Positions 58,793-64,000 of a stretch of DNA of 64,000 bases are shown here, in pieces. The notes below the pieces were generated by a model, which saw only the letters and a list, made by a program, of their open reading frames with translations, did not search any database and was not told the origin of the DNA. The position numbers and the translations under genes are program-made. Where the stretch lies: contig NZ_JAIQDB010000001.1 of the NCBI RefSeq assembly GCF_020037475.1, positions 248,001 to 312,000 on the forward strand. Reading direction: 5' to 3'. This DNA comes from Sutcliffiella deserti (GTDB taxonomy: Bacteria > Bacillota > Bacilli > Bacillales > Bacillaceae_I). How positions within the stretch are numbered: the stretch's first letter is position 1; the number at the start of each line of letters is the position of its first letter.

Positions 58793-59458
58793 TTAAAATG
58801 TTTGCAACAAAGACTTTACAACTAAATACCAGCCATCAACAAGAACAAATAATAGAATCTTAAATGGCAAAGAAATCATAACTGGCGGAAGCATCATCAT
58901 ACCCATTGACATCAGTACACTAGCCACTACCATATCTACCACTAGAAAAGGTATAAAGATCATGAACCCTATTTGAAAAGCAGTTTTCAATTCACTAATT
59001 GCAAATGCAGGTACCAAAACGGTTAATGGGATATCCTGGATTGTTTCAGGTCTTTCCATTCCAGAATAATCCATAAAAAGAGCCAGATCCTTCTGACGTG
59101 TATGCTTACTCATAAATTCTTTCATCGGCATTGCTGCTAGTTCATACGCTTCATCCAATGTGATCTCTTCATTAAATAATGGTTGGAGCGCTTGTTCGTT
59201 TACTTGCGAAAAGGTCGGAGCCATGATGAAAAAAGTAAGAAATAAGGCTAACCCTATTAATACCTGATTCGGAGGCATCGATTGGGTTGCAAGCGACGTT
59301 CGCACAAAGGATAATACGATAATTATTCTAGTAAAGCTTGTCATTAATATAATAATTGCTGGAGCGAGGGAGAAAACAGTTAGTAACAATAAAAGCTGCA
59401 CAGAACTGGAAACAGTAGATGCATCATTACCACTGAAGATTTCCATAAATTCTGTCAT
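58793..59458 (-). CDS. fliP: Flagellar export apparatus protein FliP
   Basis: A 221-residue FliP with four membrane segments. FTRIIIVLSFVRTSLATQSMPPNQ-type core (here quoted as FTRIIIVLSFVR), KEFMSKHTRQKDLALFM and MMLPPVMISLPFKILLFVL are present. The N terminus has no cleavable signal peptide, as in B. subtilis. The ATG overlaps the fliO stop by four bases. Confidence 0.97.
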   Translation of the reverse strand: MTEFMEIFSGNDASTVSSSVQLLLLLTVFSLAPAIIILMTSFTRIIIVLSFVRTSLATQSMPPNQVLIGLALFLTFFIMAPTFSQVNEQALQPLFNEEITLDEAYELAAMPMKEFMSKHTRQKDLALFMDYSGMERPETIQDIPLTVLVPAFAISELKTAFQIGFMIFIPFLVVDMVVASVLMSMGMMMLPPVMISLPFKILLFVLVDGWYLVVKSLLQTF

Positions 59459-60126
59459 TGTTTAAACCCATCCTTATCATCGATCTCTTCTATCTTCTTT
59501 TTTCGATCCTTTGAAAGCTGGCCAATTTGTTCTTTTAATAAAGAAGAAAACTTATTGGAACTATCCTTGTTTTTATTACCGGGAAGCTTCTTCACTAGCT
59601 CTATCAAAGACTCAGCAGATAATCCAGAAGTTTCTGTTTTGTTTTTGTAAGCTTGAAGCAGCATCTCTGATTCATTTTCATCGGTTATTTCCTTTAATAG
59701 ATTTATAGAATCACCAACACCAACAACCAATATGCTGTTTCCAACCTTAACTAGTTGCAACGACTTATTGTTACCAAGAGTAGTACCACCAATATTTTCG
59801 ATTGCACGACCTTTATCAAACCATTTGTTTCGTTTATTTATTAAACGGAGAGCCCCATAAATTAAAACAATAACGAAAAGTAGTGCAAATACCATTTTCA
59901 CAAAATCCCCAGCAGTTACACTTGGGGTACTCTGTGTGTTGACCATTTCAGAATTAGATTCATTATTTATTAGATTGTTATTGTTTTCCCTGTTGTTGTC
60001 TTCATTAAATAAATCATCCACCATCTCGCTTCCCCCCCCAGATGCTGGAGAAGCTGCAAAGGGAGAAGGAAGGAAAAAGAAGCATACCACAACTATTAAA
60101 CTCATTTTCATCATGTTAGCAAGCAA
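59455..60126 (-). CDS. fliO: FliO (FliZ), flagellar export assembly protein
   Basis: A 223-residue protein with a signal sequence (LIVVVCFFFLPSPFAAS), an Asn-rich low-complexity outer segment (NRENNNNLINNESNS), one membrane segment near residues 80-100 and a cytoplasmic FliO domain (IENIGGTTLGNNKSLQLVKVG). It helps assemble FliP. The best start is a TTG at 60126, 8 bases after AGGAG that overlaps the cheY stop; a GTG at 60135 is part of that site, and an ATG follows inside. Start uncertain. Confidence 0.9.
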   Translation of the reverse strand: MLANMMKMSLIVVVCFFFLPSPFAASPASGGGSEMVDDLFNEDNNRENNNNLINNESNSEMVNTQSTPSVTAGDFVKMVFALLFVIVLIYGALRLINKRNKWFDKGRAIENIGGTTLGNNKSLQLVKVGNSILVVGVGDSINLLKEITDENESEMLLQAYKNKTETSGLSAESLIELVKKLPGNKNKDSSNKFSSLLKEQIGQLSKDRKKKIEEIDDKDGFKQ

Positions 60127-60137
60127 GTTGAACACTC

Positions 60138-60500
60138 CTAGGACAGTGTTTTATGGATAGCTTCTATCACACGATCCGCTTGGAATGGTTTGACAATAAA
60201 GTCCTTTGCTCCTGCTTGAATAGCATCAATAACCATTGCTTGCTGCCCCATCGCCGAACACATAATAACTTTCGCATTTGGATTGATTGCTTTAATTTCT
60301 TTAAGTGCAGTTATGCCATCCATTTCGGGCATGGTAATATCCATTGTTACAAGATCTGGATGATGTTCTTTATATTTTTCCACTGCTTGTTGGCCGTCAG
60401 CTGCTTCAGCCACTACATCATAACCATTCTTAGTTAAAATATCTTTGATCATCATCCTCATAAATGCTGCATCATCTACTATTAATATACGTTTACTCAT
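60138..60500 (-). CDS. cheY: Chemotaxis response regulator CheY
   Basis: A 120-residue single receiver domain. Acidic pocket DD (9-10), phosphoacceptor Asp 54 (LVTMDITMPEMDG), the Ser/Thr switch region CSAMGQQ and the Lys in DFIVKPF near 104 are all present. CheY-P promotes counterclockwise rotation in Bacillus by binding FliM and FliY. It lies between fliY and fliO as in B. subtilis. Confidence 0.97.
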   Translation of the reverse strand: MSKRILIVDDAAFMRMMIKDILTKNGYDVVAEAADGQQAVEKYKEHHPDLVTMDITMPEMDGITALKEIKAINPNAKVIMCSAMGQQAMVIDAIQAGAKDFIVKPFQADRVIEAIHKTLS

Positions 60501-60518
60501 TATTATTCCTCCTAGTAA

Positions 60519-61727
60519 TCAACGAAGCTTTTTTATTCTATCTGTTTGACTCACAATATCTGTTACTCTGACACCAAAGCTTTCGTCTATTACGACTACC
60601 TCTCCTTGGGCAATGAGCTTATTGTTTACTAAAATATCTACAGGTTCACCAGCAAGCTTATCTAATTCAATAACCGACCCAGAAGATAGATCTAGAATAT
60701 CTTTAACAGATCTTCTTGTTCTTCCAAGCTCCACAGTGACTTGTAGTGGTATATCCAATAACATATTTAAATTATTCGGTTCTGCTTCTGCGACCGCAGT
60801 GGTTTCAAAGTTAGAGAAAACTGCCGGCTGGACATTTATTTGTTGAGCAGGTCTTGAAGGAGGTGCCGTTTGCTGCTTTTGCTCGTGCTGATAGGCTGAA
60901 TTCGCAGCATTTATATTATTTCCATTAGCTACAAGAGCTTGTTCCTCCATTGGTCTAGCTGAAACTGATTCAGAAGATTGAGGTTGGCTATCCTTTACCC
61001 CATTGCTTGCTATGGGCTCAGATGAAACTGCCGGCTTTGCATCTTTATTTAGCAACTCTTCTACTAGACTTTTTGCAAACGGGAAAGGTAAGATCTGCAT
61101 TATCGATGAATCTATTAAGTCCCCCACTCGAATGGAAAAAGCAACTTTTATAAGTAAGTTATCCTCTGGTAGTTGTTCTGTACCTTCACCTTCTTTAAAG
61201 TCTATTAATAGAACAGAAGGAGGTGAAATATCTATTTTCTTAGAGAATACTGTGCTCATCGAGGTAGCTGCAGAGCCCATCATTTGATTCATTGCCTCTT
61301 GAACAGCACTGAGCTTAATTTCATCAAAATCTCCCGATGGATTTTCACCATTACCACCTAACATCAAATCAGCAATAATAGAAGCATCTCTTTGTTCCAC
61401 TACTAAAATGTTAGATCCGGAAAAACCCTCCGTATAATTTACTCTAATCGCAACATAGGGATCAGGAAATTCATCCTCTAATCGGTCTTTTTCTATTAGA
61501 GAAACTTTCGGTGTAGTAATCTCCACTTTTTGGTTTAATAAAGTGGACAAGGCTGTTGCAGAACTGCCAAAAGAAATATTCCCTATTTCTCCTAGTGCAT
61601 CTTGTTGAAGTGTTGATAGATAATCTTCTACATTTGGTGCAACAAAGAGGGGTTCTTCGTTGTCGTTATCTGAACCTCGAAGTAAGGCATCAATCTCGTC
61701 TTGTGATAACATACCATCACTCATCAT
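60519..61727 (-). CDS. fliY: Flagellar switch phosphatase FliY
   Basis: A 402-residue FliY: FliM-like CheY-P-binding N terminus (MLSQDEIDALL), CheC-like phosphatase middle with two Glu-x2-Asn motifs (DALGEIGNISFGSS near 42 and SAVQEAMNQMMGSA near 137), a Gln/Asn/Ser-rich linker (about 230-310) and a C-terminal FliN/SpoA domain (IPLQVTVELGRTRRSVKDIL). It is both C-ring part and main CheY-P phosphatase. The start overlaps the fliM end by 11 bases. Confidence 0.96.
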   Translation of the reverse strand: MMSDGMLSQDEIDALLRGSDNDNEEPLFVAPNVEDYLSTLQQDALGEIGNISFGSSATALSTLLNQKVEITTPKVSLIEKDRLEDEFPDPYVAIRVNYTEGFSGSNILVVEQRDASIIADLMLGGNGENPSGDFDEIKLSAVQEAMNQMMGSAATSMSTVFSKKIDISPPSVLLIDFKEGEGTEQLPEDNLLIKVAFSIRVGDLIDSSIMQILPFPFAKSLVEELLNKDAKPAVSSEPIASNGVKDSQPQSSESVSARPMEEQALVANGNNINAANSAYQHEQKQQTAPPSRPAQQINVQPAVFSNFETTAVAEAEPNNLNMLLDIPLQVTVELGRTRRSVKDILDLSSGSVIELDKLAGEPVDILVNNKLIAQGEVVVIDESFGVRVTDIVSQTDRIKKLR

Positions 61728-62715
61728 CTTCGTATCCCTCCTTGATATTACTCATAATTTGTACTGCCATGTTTTTCTTAACTTGGCCTATTTGAGCCAA
61801 AAAGCTGGCTTCATTATCAACATTAACGTAAATCGGTTGCTCTATCTTTTGATCAAGTGGCAAAACATCCCCTATATTCAGGTCTAAAAGATCTGCAAAA
61901 GAAATCTCTGACCTGCCAAGCTCTGCGGTAATTGTTAAGGTGGTAGCCTTTATTGCCTTTTCTAGTGAAGCAACTTCGTGTTCCTGCCTTACCTTGTGTT
62001 TATCTTCCATCCAATAATGAGCAGAAAGCTTAGGGATAACAGGCTCAAGAACCACATAAGGAATACAAATATTGATCATCCCTGTTATTTCTCCAATTGT
62101 TATGTTCATCGATATAACAATTACTGTTTCGTTTGGCGATACCATTTGTAAAAATTGTGGATTCACTTCAAGATCTGCCAAAAAGGGTTGTATTTCTGCA
62201 ATCGATTCCCACGCTTCTCCGAAATTCTCAATCGCCCCTTCAAAAAGGTTCGTCATTAGTTTTGTTTCGATTTCTGTTAAACTGTCCACTTTGTTAAAGC
62301 TTGTCCCTTTGCCGCCTAATTGACGGTCAAGCATTGCATAAGCAATATTGGGATTCACTTCTAGAACTATCCTTCCTTCTAGCGGTGCAACTTCAAATAC
62401 ATTCAAGATAGTCATTTTTGGGATGGAGCGAATAAATTCCTCATATGGCAGTTGATCCACCGATGCCACACTTATTTGGATGTATGTCCTAAGTTGTGCT
62501 GAAAAATATGTGGTTAATAGCCTAGCGAAATTTTCATGTATTCTTGTAATATTTCTGATTTGATCTTTGGAAAACCTGACTGCACGTTTAAAATCATATA
62601 CTTTCACTCTTTTTACTTCGGTGTCTTTTTTTAATTGATCTGCATTCATCTCCCCAGTAGAAATAGCCGAGAGAAGTGCATCAATTTCACTTTGAGACAT
62701 TACTTCTGTTGACAT
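61717..62715 (-). CDS. fliM: Flagellar motor switch protein FliM
   Basis: A 332-residue FliM. CheY-binding peptide MSQSEIDALLSAI at the N terminus, a middle CheC-like domain without phosphatase residues and a C-terminal SpoA domain (TITAELGRSEISFADLLDL). ATG at 62715, six bases after AGGAGGTG; the ATG nine bases upstream overlaps it. Member of the switch with FliY and FliG. Confidence 0.97.
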   Translation of the reverse strand: MSTEVMSQSEIDALLSAISTGEMNADQLKKDTEVKRVKVYDFKRAVRFSKDQIRNITRIHENFARLLTTYFSAQLRTYIQISVASVDQLPYEEFIRSIPKMTILNVFEVAPLEGRIVLEVNPNIAYAMLDRQLGGKGTSFNKVDSLTEIETKLMTNLFEGAIENFGEAWESIAEIQPFLADLEVNPQFLQMVSPNETVIVISMNITIGEITGMINICIPYVVLEPVIPKLSAHYWMEDKHKVRQEHEVASLEKAIKATTLTITAELGRSEISFADLLDLNIGDVLPLDQKIEQPIYVNVDNEASFLAQIGQVKKNMAVQIMSNIKEGYEDDE

Positions 62716-62751
62716 AGCCACCACCTCCTAGTCCCATGGATCCCTTGGTGT

Positions 62752-63183
62752 TTAATTTTGAAGGAGAAAGGAAGTTGTATAAACCTTCACGACTAATCCA
62801 TCTTGCATTAATTCATTTATTTTCGTCATAATTTGACTTTCAAGCTCCTCTAACCCTTCTTTACCGTCAAAATCTGAAGACTTCTTGTCGGAAATCTCTT
62901 GAATTACTATATTCCGCACTTGGAATTCCCTTTTTTCTATTTCTGCTCTTGCTTTTTTGCTATCCGTTTGAATTTTGAACTGTACCCGAAGATATCCTCC
63001 ACTTTGAAGGTTGGTTGTTATTTCTTCCATATCGAATGAATGATTAATAATATCATCGATGGATACCTCTTCTGAAGAATCATCTGCATAAAATACATTC
63101 ACCGTTACTAATGCAACTACTCCTAAGAGGGTTATAACTAGTAAAATAATTATCATGCTATTCACTAATCTATTCTGAAACAT
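62752..63183 (-). CDS. fliL: Flagellar basal body-associated protein FliL
   Basis: A 143-residue single-pass membrane protein (segment SMIIILLVITLLGVVALVTV, residues 9-28) with a periplasmic stomatin-like FliL domain. It helps stator function. It overlaps swrD by 14 bases. ATG at 63183 with AGGAGGGG upstream. Confidence 0.95.
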   Translation of the reverse strand: MFQNRLVNSMIIILLVITLLGVVALVTVNVFYADDSSEEVSIDDIINHSFDMEEITTNLQSGGYLRVQFKIQTDSKKARAEIEKREFQVRNIVIQEISDKKSSDFDGKEGLEELESQIMTKINELMQDGLVVKVYTTSFLLQN

Positions 63184-63385
63184 TAAATTCCCCTCCTAGC
63201 GTCTTTTGGTGAATTTTTGTGTAAAAATCATTACATCTTTGTATAACTTCATCCATCGTTTCAATTACAATAATTTTTTTACCATTATTAAGGCTGATGG
63301 TCGTATCTGGCATTTCCTCTACCTGTTCAATAAGCCAAGGATTTACCGCAAAGGATTTACCGTTAAGCTTTGTTAAAATAATCAT
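63170..63385 (-). CDS. swrD: SwrD/FlbD-family small flagellar protein
   Basis: A 71-residue protein (YlzI) beginning MIILTKLNGKSFAVNPWLIEQVE, a fixed feature of the FlbD family. In B. subtilis SwrD raises motor torque and is needed for swarming. The ribosome site before the ATG is poor (TAGGTCT at long spacing), so expression may depend on coupling with the hook gene 39 bases upstream. Confidence 0.93.
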   Translation of the reverse strand: MIILTKLNGKSFAVNPWLIEQVEEMPDTTISLNNGKKIIVIETMDEVIQRCNDFYTKIHQKTLGGEFNVSE

Positions 63386-63424
63386 AATAGAGGGGCTAGA
63401 GACCTATACTAACCCCATCCTCCT

Positions 63425-64000
63425 TTACCGTTTCAGATTGACAAGCTCTTGTAAAATTTCATCTGAGGTAGTAATGATTCTGGTGTTGGCCTGGAACCCT
63501 CTTTGAGCTGTAATCATTTCTGTAAATTCTTCTGAAAGATCTACATTAGACATTTCTAAAGTCCCGGCAATAATGGAAGCAGCGCCGGCATCTCCCGGTC
63601 GGAACATTTCATTTAACTGAATACCATCACCATTTTTGTCCATTGTTCCTGAATTGTTGGATTGTTGGAAAAGGTTTTCACCAATTCGCTCCAGTCCTGC
63701 ACCATTTGGAAACTTGGCGAGCATCACCTGTCCAGCTACCTTTAAGTTTCCAAACTGATCAATAAAACTCACTTTTCCATCACCGGAAATACTAAAACTC
63801 TTTGCATTAGGCGGAATCTGAATAAGTCCCGGGCTTCCACTTAAAGAATCACTCCAGTCTGGCAACTGAACCATCTCGGCTTTTGCTACAAAATTCTCAA
63901 AGCTTTTGTATTCATTATCAAGGCCTTCTTTAACAGATTGAGCGTAAAATACGAGATCGGAAAGAGTATTGACGTTAGAGCCGTTAGGAATAGGCATTGT
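63425..64000 (-). CDS. flgE: Flagellar hook protein FlgE (FlgG-type), 5' end outside the window
   Basis: At least 191 residues of the C-terminal part of a rod/hook family protein; the frame stays open to the right edge, so the start lies beyond it. The C terminus LEMSNVDLSEEFTEMITAQRG... to ELVNLKR is the family signature for polymer contacts. Placement before swrD and fliL matches the hook gene of B. subtilis, annotated as flgE or formerly flgG. FlgG is an alternative name that cannot be ruled out from this part. Confidence 0.88.
   Translation of the reverse strand, partial: TMPIPNGSNVNTLSDLVFYAQSVKEGLDNEYKSFENFVAKAEMVQLPDWSDSLSGSPGLIQIPPNAKSFSISGDGKVSFIDQFGNLKVAGQVMLAKFPNGAGLERIGENLFQQSNNSGTMDKNGDGIQLNEMFRPGDAGAASIIAGTLEMSNVDLSEEFTEMITAQRGFQANTRIITTSDEILQELVNLKR

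Overview
The window is a stretch of core chromosome from a low-GC, endospore-forming, motile member of the Bacillaceae. The evidence is the gene order, which matches the Bacillus subtilis ymfK-to-flgE block almost gene for gene, together with sporulation genes (spoIIIE, spoVFA/spoVFB, ylxY, ymxH) and a full fla/che operon. All 60 coding sequences that I accept lie on the minus strand, so the map reads from right to left. No rRNA, tRNA, CRISPR, prophage, insertion sequence or transposase gene was seen. I cannot name the species from the sequence alone.

Reading in the direction of transcription: (1) 64000-46154 is the fla/che operon from the hook gene through swrD, fliL, fliM, fliY, cheY, fliO/fliZ, fliPQR, flhB, flhA, flhF, flhG, cheB, cheA, cheW, cheC, cheD, sigD and swrB. 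It carries the flagellar export gate, the C-ring, the chemotaxis core and the late flagellar sigma factor. (2) 45994-31991 holds rpsB, tsf, pyrH, frr, uppS, cdsA, dxr, rasP, proS and polC: translation, UMP kinase, isoprenoid and phospholipid synthesis, regulated intramembrane proteolysis and the replicative polymerase. (3) 31692-24209 is the nusA-infB operon with rimP, ylxR, ylxQ, ylxP, rbfA, truB, ribF and rpsO. (4) 23745-18951 holds pnp, ylxY, mlpA and ymxH. (5) 17260-12218 holds spoVFA/spoVFB (dipicolinate synthase), asd, dapG and dapA, which share the aspartate-lysine-dipicolinate route. (6) 11708-1 holds rnjB, tepA, ylzJ, spoIIIE, ymfC, ymfF, ymfH, ymfI, ymfJ and the cut-off ymfK. Intrinsic terminators separate most transcription units.

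What stands out is between the genes. A GC-rich structured repeat family occupies several intergenic gaps: between ymfI and ymfH, upstream of rnjB, between spoVFA and ymxH (two direct copies plus a four-copy tandem array of about 226 bp period in the opposite orientation), and between rasP and proS. Shortened or decayed copies lie between cheW and cheC, between sigD and swrB, and between tsf and pyrH. Copies differ in the sequence of their two main stems, but both arms change together, so base pairing is kept. This is direct internal evidence that the folded form is selected or is needed for the element to spread. No protein that could move it is encoded here. Some copies sit inside operons, and the large cluster separates ymxH from what looks like its own terminator about 1.5 kb away.

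Smaller points of interest are a perfect 17-base palindrome just upstream of a possible dapG promoter, three successive hairpins between polC and rimP, a second short repeat shared by two or three gaps, an RNase J2 with a degenerate metal site, a polysaccharide deacetylase-like YlxY lacking its first catalytic Asp pair, and the ymfK product, which combines an ACT-like domain with a P-loop.
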